Program-made: the position numbers and the translations under genes
Source of the DNA: Clostridia bacterium
Lineage (GTDB): Bacteria > Bacillota > Clostridia > Oscillospirales > Acutalibacteraceae
NCBI GenBank assembly: GCA_017614275.1
Contig: JAGACE010000186.1
Location: forward strand, 1-5,783
Reading direction: 5' to 3'
Length of the DNA stretch: 5,783 bases
The notes under the pieces: model-generated
Told to the model about the DNA's origin: nothing
The model's input: the letters and a program-made list of their open reading frames with translations, nothing else
The model's database searches: none
In this document: positions 1 to 5,628 of the stretch, piece after piece
Numbering within the stretch: the stretch's first letter is position 1
How the letters are laid out: each line of letters begins with the position of its first letter

Positions 1-1129
1 CGTCGTCCGTCACATAATAGCGGGACGGACGAAGACCGTTGCGGTCCAGACAGGCGCCCACCTGGTCGCCGTCCGTGAAGATCAGCGAGGCAGGGCCGTC
101 CCAGGGCTCCATCATCGTGGAGTAGTAATGGTACATGTCCTTTTTCGCGCAGCTCATTGTGTCGTCGGACTTCCAGGGCTCCGGCACACAGATCATCATG
201 GCCAGCGGCAGGTCCATCCCGTTCATGACGAGGACCTCGAGCGTGTTGTCAAGCATGGCAGAATCGGACCCGGCGGTATCGACGACCGGCAGGATCTTTT
301 CGTAGTTCTCATTCAGGAACGGCGATTCCATGGTCTCGCCTCTGGCGAGCATGCGGTCCGCGTTGCCGCGGATGGTGTTGATCTCGCCGTTGTGGACGAT
401 GAAGCGGTTCGGATGGGCCCGTTCCCAGCTCGGGTTCGTGTTCGTGGAGAACCGCGAGTGGACCATGGCGATGGTGGACACGAAGTCGTCGCTCTGCAGG
501 TCGGTATAGAACTCCCGCAGCTGGTGTACCAGGAACATGCCCTTGTACACGATGGTCCGGGAGGACAGCGAACAGACATAGGTGTTGTCGTTGGACTGTT
601 CGAAGACCCGGCGGATGACATACAGCTTCCGGTCGAAGTCCAGACCGGTCTCACAGTCAGCCGGTTTCCGGATGAAGCACTGTTCGATGCAGGGCATTTT
701 GTCGATGGCTTTCTGTCCGAGAGTGCCCGGGTCCGTAGGGACCGACCGCCAGCCGAGGAAAGTCAGTCCTTCCTTGGCGGTGATGATCTCCAGCATCTTC
801 TTGGCCTGGGCCCGGCGCAGCTTGTCCTGCGGCAGGAAGAGCATGCCGATGCCGTAGGAACGCGCGTCGCCCAGAGCGATGCCGCACTCCGCGGCACGTT
901 CCTTGAAAAAGGCATGCGGAGTCGCGACGATGATGCCTACACCATCGCCGGTCTCTCCCGCCGCGTCCTTGCCGGCGCGGTGTTCCAGTTTTTCCACGAT
1001 CTTAAGAGCACTGTCTACGATCCGGCGGGACGCCTCGCCCTTGATGCTGACGACGGTCCCGATGCCGCAGGCATCGTGCTCAAACTGCTCCCGATACAAC
1101 GGGTTCTGTTGCGATGTTTCATTTCTCAT
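1..1129 (-). CDS. gltB: Glutamate synthase large subunit, N-terminal part (cut by window edge)
   Basis: This is the start of glutamate synthase (GOGAT) large subunit, which takes the amide nitrogen of glutamine and transfers it to 2-oxoglutarate to give glutamate. The visible 376 residues are the class II glutamine amidotransferase domain. The catalytic cysteine is Cys21 in EHDACGIG, so a 20-residue propeptide would be removed. Other family hallmarks follow: LEHRAGKDAAGETGDGVGI, then VHSRFSTNTNPSWERAHPNR with HNGEINTIRGNADRM, then GSDSAMLDNTLE, and DRNGLRPSRYYVTDD at the edge. The frame is open throughout; the central, FMN-binding and C-terminal glutamate synthase domains lie outside. I chose ATG 1129 because it gives a normal short propeptide and has a GGAAGGG ribosome site at 1141-1147. 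The frame is also open upstream to ATG 1222, but that start has no ribosome site. A promoter and a terminator-like hairpin precede the gene, suggesting attenuation. Identity is near certain; the exact start is probable. Confidence 0.96.
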   Translation of the reverse strand, partial: MRNETSQQNPLYREQFEHDACGIGTVVSIKGEASRRIVDSALKIVEKLEHRAGKDAAGETGDGVGIIVATPHAFFKERAAECGIALGDARSYGIGMLFLPQDKLRRAQAKKMLEIITAKEGLTFLGWRSVPTDPGTLGQKAIDKMPCIEQCFIRKPADCETGLDFDRKLYVIRRVFEQSNDNTYVCSLSSRTIVYKGMFLVHQLREFYTDLQSDDFVSTIAMVHSRFSTNTNPSWERAHPNRFIVHNGEINTIRGNADRMLARGETMESPFLNENYEKILPVVDTAGSDSAMLDNTLEVLVMNGMDLPLAMMICVPEPWKSDDTMSCAKKDMYHYYSTMMEPWDGPASLIFTDGDQVGACLDRNGLRPSRYYVTDD

Positions 1130-1140
1130 TCTTGACAAGT

Positions 1141-1147
1141 CCCTTCC
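1141..1147 (-). promoter_or_regulatory. Probable ribosome binding site of gltB
   Basis: GGAAGGG on the minus strand lies 11 bases before ATG 1129 and is the only purine-rich site near that start. It is part of a small possible hairpin (UCCC 1152-1149 with GGGA 1143-1140) that could partly hide it. The match to the ideal AAGGAGG is moderate. Confidence 0.5.
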
Positions 1148-1166
1148 GGGGATTTGCGGCGAAGAC

Positions 1167-1209
1167 AAAAAAAAGCCACAGAACGCAGTTTTGGACTGCG
1201 TCCTGTGAC
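1167..1209 (-). terminator. Intrinsic terminator in the gltB leader (possible attenuator; also the likely end of uraA transcripts)
   Basis: Reading the minus strand, GUCACAGGACGCAG (1209-1196) pairs with CUGCGUUCUGUGGC (1188-1175) over 14 base pairs, two of them G-U, with a 7-base loop. Eight U residues (1174-1167) follow directly. This is a textbook intrinsic terminator for the minus strand; the plus strand has no U-run after the hairpin, so it is not bidirectional. It lies after the uraA stop, so it can end that transcript. It also lies downstream of the promoter at 1234-1262 and 37 bases upstream of the gltB start, a gap too small for another promoter, so gltB transcription must pass it. 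Attenuation is therefore inferred; no antiterminator is proven. Confidence 0.85.
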
Positions 1210-1233
1210 TTCTTCGCCACATGGGTTGCACTT

Positions 1234-1262
1234 ATTATAGTACCAGATTATGAAAAATGCAA
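1234..1262 (-). promoter_or_regulatory. Predicted sigma-A type promoter of gltB
   Basis: The minus strand has TTGCAT (1262-1257), a 17-base spacer and a perfect TATAAT (1239-1234). Transcription should begin near 1228-1226. It sits only 11 bases after the uraA stop codon and gives gltB a leader of about 97 bases containing the terminator hairpin. Evidence is consensus match and ideal spacing only. Confidence 0.75.
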
Positions 1263-1273
1263 GATATATTTTT

Positions 1274-2359
1274 TCATTCTTCCGGTTCGGCCGGAACTTT
1301 GACCTTCAGCTTTTTGGCTGCTTCCTTTTTCTGGAGCTTCTTTTCCCCGTATTCCTTCTGTTTGTCCAGGACCACGTTCTCGAGGCTCAGGTCGGCCCCG
1401 GTGTCCTTCGGTTCGTTCTCGTCGAAGACATAGTCCTTGCCCGGCAGAATCGCGTTGAGCAGGATGCCGGCCAGAGAACCGACCGCCAGAGCGGACAGCG
1501 TGATGGTCAGGGTGCCCAGGCTGAACTGGATGCCGTCGACGGCCTCGCCGGAGGCCAGGGTGTTGCTCTTCAGGCCGAGGGCGCTGACGAGGATGACGGC
1601 CGCGATGATCAGATTGCGGGTCTTGGAGAAGTCCACGTGAGACTCGACCAGGTTCCGGAGACCGGCCGCGGAGATCATACCATAGAGCACGAAGGAGATA
1701 CCGCCGATGGTCGCGGTCGGGATGGTGTGGATGACCGCCGCGAATTTCGGGCTGAAGGACAGGACGGCCGCAAAGCAGGCCGCGATGCGGATGACGCGCG
1801 GATCGTAGACTTTCGTGAGTGCCAGGACGCCGGTGTTCTCGCCGTACGTGGTGTTGGCGGGCGCGCCGAACAGGGACGCGATGGTGGTGGCAAGACCGTC
1901 ACCGGTGAGGGTCCTCTGCAGGCCGGGGTCCGCGAGATAGTTCTTGCCGACGGTGGCGCTGATCGCCGAGATGTCGCCGATGTGCTCCATCATCGTCGCA
2001 AGGGCGATGGGCACGATCGCGATGACCGCGGTCAGGACGAGCGAAGAGTTCGTGAAGTCGACGCCGCCGAAGACGGTGCTGCCCCAGTGGATCGGGAATC
2101 CGATCCAGGCGGCTTCCTTGATGGGCGTGAAGTCCACATCATGGCACAGGACGGCAACGATATAAGAGACGATGACGCCCATGATGATCGGGATGATGCG
2201 CATCATGCCGATGCCCCAGATGTTGAACAGGATGACGACGATGAGCGCGGCAAAGGCGACCAGCCAGTTCGTGGCACAGTTGCTGATCGCGGAGGGCGCC
2301 AGACCCAGGCCGATCGCGATGATGATGGGACCGGTGACGACCGGCGGGAAGTACCGCAT
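1274..2359 (-). CDS. UraA C-terminal fragment, downstream of the TAG
   Basis: The 361 codons from ATG 2359 begin MRYFPPVVTGPIII, which in intact relatives is an internal segment and not a protein start. The piece carries both substrate glutamates (MMEHIGD, TYGENTG) and the remaining membrane segments. Stop is TGA at 1276-1274. No ribosome site is placed correctly before ATG 2359: the nearest, AGGAG beside the TAG, is about 18 bases away. Reinitiation after the upstream stop is possible but would be weak. Treat it as the second half of the broken uraA unless the TAG is an error or is read through. Confidence 0.5.
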   Translation of the reverse strand: MRYFPPVVTGPIIIAIGLGLAPSAISNCATNWLVAFAALIVVILFNIWGIGMMRIIPIIMGVIVSYIVAVLCHDVDFTPIKEAAWIGFPIHWGSTVFGGVDFTNSSLVLTAVIAIVPIALATMMEHIGDISAISATVGKNYLADPGLQRTLTGDGLATTIASLFGAPANTTYGENTGVLALTKVYDPRVIRIAACFAAVLSFSPKFAAVIHTIPTATIGGISFVLYGMISAAGLRNLVESHVDFSKTRNLIIAAVILVSALGLKSNTLASGEAVDGIQFSLGTLTITLSALAVGSLAGILLNAILPGKDYVFDENEPKDTGADLSLENVVLDKQKEYGEKKLQKKEAAKKLKVKVPAEPEE

Positions 2360-2380
2360 GACTTTGCGGGTGCCGAACTC

Positions 2381-2785
2381 CTAGATGACCGACGCCAGGA
2401 TCAGGTAGACCAGACCCGCGCAGGCCACGCCGAAGCAGGCGTACGGCAGCAGCTGCGCCTGGGTCATGCTGTCGTTCGCCAGACCCGTGATGGCGGCGTA
2501 ACCGCCGAGGAACGCGAAGGACGAGCCCAGGAAGGCAGGGACCTTCATCTTCGTGATAAGATGGAACAGCAGCGTGCCGAGGCCGGCGAACAGGAGCGTC
2601 GTGGAGACGTCCAGTCCGGTGATCAGCGGAACGAGGACCGTTGCGCCGAACATGGCGAACATGTGCTGCAGTCCGAGGACGACCATCTTCGGGGTGCCCA
2701 GGAGCTTGGCGTCATAGATGGCGCTGCCGACATTCGCCTCTTCGACGACTTCTTCCGCAGCAGCCGTTACTTTTTCTTCTGCCAT
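2381..2785 (-). CDS. UraA N-terminal fragment, ends at the TAG
   Basis: If the TAG is read as a stop, this 134-residue piece is what the uraA promoter and ribosome site would express. It has a hydrophilic, acidic start of about 25 residues (MAEEKVTAAAEEVVEE), then the QH-motif segment MVVLGLQHMFAMFGATVLVP and about three more hydrophobic segments, ending LVYLILASVI. It lacks both uracil-binding glutamates and most of the transport core, so it should not transport alone. Some annotation pipelines will list it as a separate small permease gene. Confidence 0.55.
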   Translation of the reverse strand: MAEEKVTAAAEEVVEEANVGSAIYDAKLLGTPKMVVLGLQHMFAMFGATVLVPLITGLDVSTTLLFAGLGTLLFHLITKMKVPAFLGSSFAFLGGYAAITGLANDSMTQAQLLPYACFGVACAGLVYLILASVI

Positions 2786-2791
2786 AAATTT

Positions 2792-2800
2792 CTCTCTCCT
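2792..2800 (-). promoter_or_regulatory. Ribosome binding site of uraA
   Basis: AGGAGAGAG on the minus strand ends a few bases before ATG 2785, with the AGGAG core 10 bases away. It fixes the start of the permease, whose first conserved segment comes about 30 residues later. Confidence 0.75.
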
Positions 2801-2809
2801 CTACTTTGA

Positions 2810-2845
2810 TTTACATACACATCAGTAAAAACCTTACTGTGTAAA
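2810..2845 (-). promoter_or_regulatory. Nested inverted repeat at the uraA transcription start (operator or 5' stem-loop)
   Basis: CAGTAA (2823-2828) and TTACTG (2834-2839) are perfect inverted copies around a 5-base centre. They are flanked by TTTACA (2810-2815) and TGTAAA (2840-2845), a second perfect inverted pair. The block begins directly after the -10 box of the uraA promoter and covers the predicted transcription start, where a repressor site or a 5' RNA hairpin would act. I recognise no known operator in it, and it has no U-run, so it is not a terminator. Confidence 0.5.
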
Positions 2846-2874
2846 ATTCTACCAACAACAAACTGAAAACGCAA
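2846..2874 (-). promoter_or_regulatory. Predicted sigma-A type promoter of uraA
   Basis: The minus strand has TTGCGT (2874-2869), a 17-base spacer and TAGAAT (2851-2846), in an AT-rich spacer. Transcription would start near 2840-2838, giving a leader of about 54 bases. There is no PyrR-type attenuator in this leader, since no terminator hairpin is present. Confidence 0.65.
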
Positions 2875-2968
2875 GAACAAGTGGTACACAATAAAAAATA
2901 ATCTACCGGTTGTGGTTTTGTCCTCAGATTCGAAGGCTTTTTTCTGCAAAAACTCACGAAATTAATCG

Positions 2969-2997
2969 TTGCATTTGCCCATAGGCTGTGCTATTAT
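2969..2997 (+). promoter_or_regulatory. Predicted sigma-A type promoter of the tRNA-Leu gene
   Basis: TTGCAT (2969-2974), a 17-base spacer and TATTAT (2992-2997) give a near-consensus promoter. Transcription should start near 3003-3005, about 36 bases before the mature tRNA. It points away from the uraA promoter; the two -35 boxes are about 95 bases apart, and I see no gene in the stretch between them. The full uraA-tRNA spacer, 2786-3039, holds only the two promoters, the uraA operator-like repeat and the tRNA leader. Confidence 0.75.
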
Positions 2998-3006
2998 AGT
3001 CAAGCA

Positions 3007-3031
3007 GTCAACGCGGGGTCCCCCGCTTGAC
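3007..3031 (+). other. Stem-loop in the 5' leader of the tRNA-Leu precursor
   Basis: GTCAA (3007-3011) pairs with TTGAC (3027-3031) and GCGGG (3013-3017) with CCCGC (3022-3026). This makes a 10-base-pair stem with one bulged C (3012) and a GTCC loop. The hairpin starts just after the predicted transcription start and ends 8 bases before the mature tRNA end, where RNase P cuts. No U-run follows, so it is not a terminator. Confidence 0.7.
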
Positions 3032-3039
3032 ATACATAC

Positions 3040-3126
3040 GCGGACGTGGCGGAATTGGCAGACGCGCTAGATTCAGGTTCTAGTGAACGCGAGTTCATGT
3101 GGGTTCAAGTCCCGTCGTCCGCACCA
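3040..3126 (+). tRNA. tRNA-Leu, anticodon CAG
   Basis: This 87-base gene includes its encoded CCA end. The acceptor stem is GCGGACG paired with CGTCCGC, followed by discriminator A and CCA. The anticodon stem CTAGA/TCTAG (3067-3071 and 3079-3083) carries loop TTCAGGT, so the anticodon is CAG at 3074-3076 and the tRNA reads CUG. The long variable arm, a GAAC/GTTC hairpin with loop GCGA, is the class II hallmark shared by Leu, Ser and bacterial Tyr tRNAs; the anticodon and the A discriminator settle on Leu. The T arm is GTGGGTTCAAGTCCCGT. CUG is frequent in the neighbouring genes. It is the only gene on the plus strand, has its own promoter and terminator, and converges with purF. Confidence 0.97.
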
Positions 3127-3128
3127 AG

Positions 3129-3166
3129 CAATAGAGACTACACTTCTGTGTGGTCTCTATTGTTTT
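3129..3166 (+). terminator. Terminator of tRNA-Leu, shared hairpin with the end of purF
   Basis: CAATAGAGACTACAC (3129-3143) pairs with GTGTGGTCTCTATTG (3148-3162) over 15 base pairs, one of them G-U, with loop TTCT. TTTT (3163-3166) follows on the plus strand. The hairpin begins 2 bases after the tRNA CCA. Its T-run overlaps the purF stop codon (TAA, 3167-3165), so the same hairpin lies directly after purF on the other strand. There the run after the hairpin is poor (TTGCTTGG), so ending of purF messages may be weaker. Confidence 0.88.
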
Positions 3167-4613
3167 AATCTAATATATCGGCGTAGTGGCCGAGTTTTTC
3201 ATCGAATCTGCTTTTCGAGACCTCCTCCGGGACGGCGATCGGATACCGGCCGGTGAAGCAGCCGTCGCAGAAGCCGACGGTCGCGTTCTCCGCCAGTCTG
3301 TGCGTGTTCTCGATCGACAGATAGCCGAGGGAATCGACGCCGATCTCTTCGGCGATCTCTTCCACGCTGTTACAGCGGCAGGCGATCAGATGATCGCCGC
3401 TGTCCACATCGGTCCCAAAGTAGCATTCATGCCGGAACGGCGGCGCGGAGACCCGCATATGCACTTCCTCTGCCCCGGCCTCGCGCAGCAGTTTGACGAT
3501 CCGCGCGCAGGTCGTGCCGCGCACGATGGAGTCGTCGATCATGACGACCCGTTTTCCTTTGATGTTCTCCCGGATGACGTTCAGCTTGATGGAGACGGTG
3601 TCCTCGCGCTGTTCCTGGGAGGGCTGGATGAAGCTCCGGCCGATATAGCGGTTCTTGATGAACCCGATGCCGTACGGGATCCCGCTCTCCCGGGCATAGC
3701 CGAGAGCGGCGTCCAGGCCGGAGTCCGGCACACCGATCACGATGTCCGCGTCCACCGGATGTTCCTTCGCCAGGAACTCCCCGGCCCGGATGCGGGCGCG
3801 ATGCACGGAAGCGCCGTCGATCACAGAATCGGGGCGCGCGAAATAGATGTATTCAAAGACACAGAGACTGGTCTGCTCCTTCTTCCCGCAGTACGTGGTG
3901 ATGGAGCGGACCCCTTCTTTTTCGATCACCAGGATCTCTCCGGGCAGAAGGTCCCGGACGAACGTGGCGCCGATCGTGTCCAGCGCGCAGGATTCACTGC
4001 AGACACACCAGGCTCCCCGGTCCGTCTTCCCGAGGCAGAGCGGCCGGAACCCGTTGGGGTCCCGGAAGGCGATGAGCTTGGTGGCCGTCATCACGAGACA
4101 GGAATAGGCGCCCCGGATGGTGGCCATCGTCTTGGCCACCGCCTCTTCGGTGCTCGCGCTGGTCAGGCGGTTGGCCACGATGGTATAGGCGATCGACTCG
4201 GTGTCGGAGGTCCCGTGGAAGATCCCGCCGGACAGTTCGACTTTCTTCCGGATCTCGTCCGCGTTGACCAGGTTGCCGTTGTGCGCCAGCGCCAGGTTGC
4301 CCTTGATGTGGCGGATGACCAGCGGCTGGATGTTGCCGGTGTCTTTGCCGCCGGTCGTGGAATAGCGGACATGGCCGATCGCCATATTACCGCAGCCGAG
4401 GGCGCGCAGACGCTCCTCCGAAAAAACGTCCGGGACCAGGCCGTTGCCTTTCCGATGGGTGAAGACCCCGTCGTCGTTTACAGCGATCCCACACGCTTCC
4501 TGCCCCCTGTGCTGTAACGCATAGAGGGCATGGTAAACGGTGTGGGCGACTTCAGTCGTCTTCGTCTCGAAGATCCCGAAGACGCCGCACTCCTCGTGTA
4601 ATGAATCAAACAT
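3165..4613 (-). CDS. purF: Amidophosphoribosyltransferase (glutamine PRPP amidotransferase)
   Basis: PurF makes the first step of purine synthesis, turning PRPP and glutamine into 5-phosphoribosylamine. From ATG 4613 it has 482 residues. The N-terminal class II glutaminase domain has nucleophile Cys9 in MFDSLHEECGVFGIF after an 8-residue propeptide, then LQHRGQEACGIA, GHVRYSTTG and LAHNGNLVNA. The phosphoribosyltransferase domain holds the PRPP loop VVMIDDSIVRGTT (about 356-368). Cys251 (SLCVFEYIYFARPDS), Cys397 (RHECYFG), and Cys449 and Cys452 (FCDGCFTGRYP) match the cysteines that hold the 4Fe-4S cluster in B. subtilis PurF, so this is the Fe-S type. ATG 4613 comes one base after the asnA stop (TGATATG), implying coupled translation; it matches the usual MFD...EECGVFGI start. 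An upstream in-frame ATG at 4649 would overlap asnA by 35 bases and add 12 unconserved residues. The purF stop touches the shared terminator. No other purine genes are nearby. Confidence 0.96.
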   Translation of the reverse strand: MFDSLHEECGVFGIFETKTTEVAHTVYHALYALQHRGQEACGIAVNDDGVFTHRKGNGLVPDVFSEERLRALGCGNMAIGHVRYSTTGGKDTGNIQPLVIRHIKGNLALAHNGNLVNADEIRKKVELSGGIFHGTSDTESIAYTIVANRLTSASTEEAVAKTMATIRGAYSCLVMTATKLIAFRDPNGFRPLCLGKTDRGAWCVCSESCALDTIGATFVRDLLPGEILVIEKEGVRSITTYCGKKEQTSLCVFEYIYFARPDSVIDGASVHRARIRAGEFLAKEHPVDADIVIGVPDSGLDAALGYARESGIPYGIGFIKNRYIGRSFIQPSQEQREDTVSIKLNVIRENIKGKRVVMIDDSIVRGTTCARIVKLLREAGAEEVHMRVSAPPFRHECYFGTDVDSGDHLIACRCNSVEEIAEEIGVDSLGYLSIENTHRLAENATVGFCDGCFTGRYPIAVPEEVSKSRFDEKLGHYADILD

Positions 4614-4614
4614 A

Positions 4615-5613
4615 TCAAAGCAGGATGATGCCGTGCTCTTTGCACTCATCTCTCATCTCGTCGGGCCAGACCGCGCACTGGACTTCGCCGATATGGGCTT
4701 TTTCCAGGAGCAGCATGCACAGCCGGGACTGGCCGATGCCGCCGCCGATGGTCAGCGGGATGGTCCCGTCCAGGATGCCCTTGTGGAAGGGGAACTGTTC
4801 CCGTTCCAGGCAACCTTCGATCTCCAGCTGGCGATGCAGGCTCTCCGCGTCGACACGGATGCCCATTGAGCTGATCTCATGCGCACAGCCGAGCAGTTCG
4901 TTCCAGGCGAAGATGTCGCCGTTCAGGGCCCAGTCATCATAGTCCGGGGCACGGCCGTCGTGTTTCTGACCGCTCTTCAGAGCGCCGCCGATCTGTTCGA
5001 TGAAGACGGTCCCGCGCTCTTTGACGATCGCGTCTTCCCGCTCTCTGGGCGTGAGGTCCGGATACATGTCTTCCAGTTCCTGCGTGGTGATGAAGAACAC
5101 CTCATCGCTCATCTCGAACCCGAGCATGGGATAGATCTCCTTGACGACCTCGTTGGTCTCCACGATGGCCTTGACGATCTTCTCCACGATGTCGTGCAGG
5201 AACTCCGGGTTGCGGTCTTCCCTGCGGATCACGCGGCACCAATCCCACTGGTCCACATAGAGGGAATGCAGGTTGTCGGTGTCGTCGTCCCGCCGGATGG
5301 CGTTCATGTCGGTATAGATGCCTTCGCCCGGCTCATAGCCGTAGCGGTACAGGGCTTCTCTTTTCCACTTTGCGAGGCTCTGGACGACCTCCGCTTCCCC
5401 GTCGATCTTCTTCATGGTGAAGTGGACTTTCCGCTCCACGCCGTTGAGGTCGTCGTTGATGCCGCTGGCTTTCGTCACCATGATGGGTGCTGTCACACGG
5501 TCCAGGTTGAGCGCTTTGCTCAGTTTGAACTGGAAGGTGTCTTTGCAGGTTTTGATCGCATACTGCGTCTCTCTCTGCGAGAGTTTGCTTTTATAATCGG
5601 TTGGATAGATCAC
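4615..5613 (-). CDS. asnA: Aspartate-ammonia ligase (asparagine synthetase A)
   Basis: AsnA makes asparagine from aspartate, ammonia and ATP with an aspartyl-AMP intermediate, in the cytoplasm. It has 332 residues, close to the 330 of E. coli AsnA, and the fold is that of class II aminoacyl-tRNA synthetases. Visible family motifs are MVTKASGINDDLNGVERKV (45-63), YTDMNAIRRDD (100-110), SLYVDQWDWCRVIR (117-130), TVFIEQIGGALKSGQKHDGR (202-221) and the glycine-rich motif 3 IGGGIGQSRLCM (289-300). The start is GTG at 5613, with AAGGAGAG 7 bases upstream; no ATG fits the conserved beginning (MIYPTDYKSKLSQRE). It starts 13 bases after glnA and ends with TGA one base before purF, so it is the middle gene of a probable glnA-asnA-purF operon. 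Because it uses free ammonia, not glutamine, it complements glnA rather than competing for its product. No oddity in the frame. Confidence 0.97.
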   Translation of the reverse strand: MIYPTDYKSKLSQRETQYAIKTCKDTFQFKLSKALNLDRVTAPIMVTKASGINDDLNGVERKVHFTMKKIDGEAEVVQSLAKWKREALYRYGYEPGEGIYTDMNAIRRDDDTDNLHSLYVDQWDWCRVIRREDRNPEFLHDIVEKIVKAIVETNEVVKEIYPMLGFEMSDEVFFITTQELEDMYPDLTPREREDAIVKERGTVFIEQIGGALKSGQKHDGRAPDYDDWALNGDIFAWNELLGCAHEISSMGIRVDAESLHRQLEIEGCLEREQFPFHKGILDGTIPLTIGGGIGQSRLCMLLLEKAHIGEVQCAVWPDEMRDECKEHGIILL

Positions 5614-5620
5614 GTTTGCT

Positions 5621-5628
5621 CTCTCCTT
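5621..5628 (-). promoter_or_regulatory. Ribosome binding site of asnA, overlapping the glnA stop codon
   Basis: AAGGAGAG lies 7 bases before the GTG start at 5613, and its first two bases belong to the glnA TAA stop (TAAGGAGAG). This strong site settles the GTG start and ties asnA translation to the end of glnA. Confidence 0.85.

Larger units (their letters stand above)
1274..2785 (-). pseudogene. uraA: Uracil permease (NCS2 family) interrupted by an in-frame TAG
   Basis: The whole locus encodes a UraA/PyrP-type uracil:proton symporter of the inner membrane, 503 codons including one internal TAG at codon 135 (2383-2381). Both sides of the TAG are in the same frame and together give a complete NCS2 permease, so the lesion is one codon and not a frameshift. 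Hallmarks are QHMFAMFGATVLVP in the first membrane segment, the MMEHIGD glutamate (codon 267) and the TYGENTG glutamate (codon 316), matching the two glutamates that bind uracil in E. coli UraA, plus the NCS2 motif ENTGVLALTK. A charged, lysine-rich tail follows the last membrane segment from about codon 450. ATG 2785 has an AGGAG site 10 bases upstream. Compared with E. coli UraA, the TAG lies in the loop after about the fourth membrane segment, near a lysine. Possible causes are recent inactivation, sequencing error, or amber readthrough; the intact downstream half argues for a recent or artefactual change. Confidence 0.85.

Noticed and set aside
128..1135. Long open plus-strand frame opposite gltB
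   Set aside because: The minus strand gives clear GltB motifs throughout; the plus-strand translation resembles no family and reflects GC-rich codon bias.
1156..1231. T-box, ANTAR two-hairpin target or known riboswitch in the gltB leader
   Set aside because: The RNA before the terminator is too short, there is no T-box sequence, and no A1/G4 hexaloop hairpins are visible.
1250..2809. 519-codon open plus-strand frame opposite uraA
   Set aside because: It is a low-complexity, Asp/Arg/Gly-rich shadow of the permease gene, with no convincing ribosome site.
2786..2845. PyrR attenuator in the uraA leader
   Set aside because: There is no terminator hairpin with U-run and no recognisable PyrR binding loop in the 54-base leader.
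2918..2938. Possible terminator (CCTCAGATTCGAAGG then T6, plus strand)
   Set aside because: Only about three terminal base pairs form, and there is no plus-strand gene upstream that needs it.
2767..2949. 60-codon minus-strand frame over the uraA promoter
   Set aside because: It covers the promoter, leader and ribosome site of uraA, overlaps its start in another frame, and has a composition typical of non-coding AT-rich DNA.
3186..4517. 443-codon open plus-strand frame opposite purF
   Set aside because: It lies wholly within PurF, whose catalytic and Fe-S motifs are all on the minus strand.
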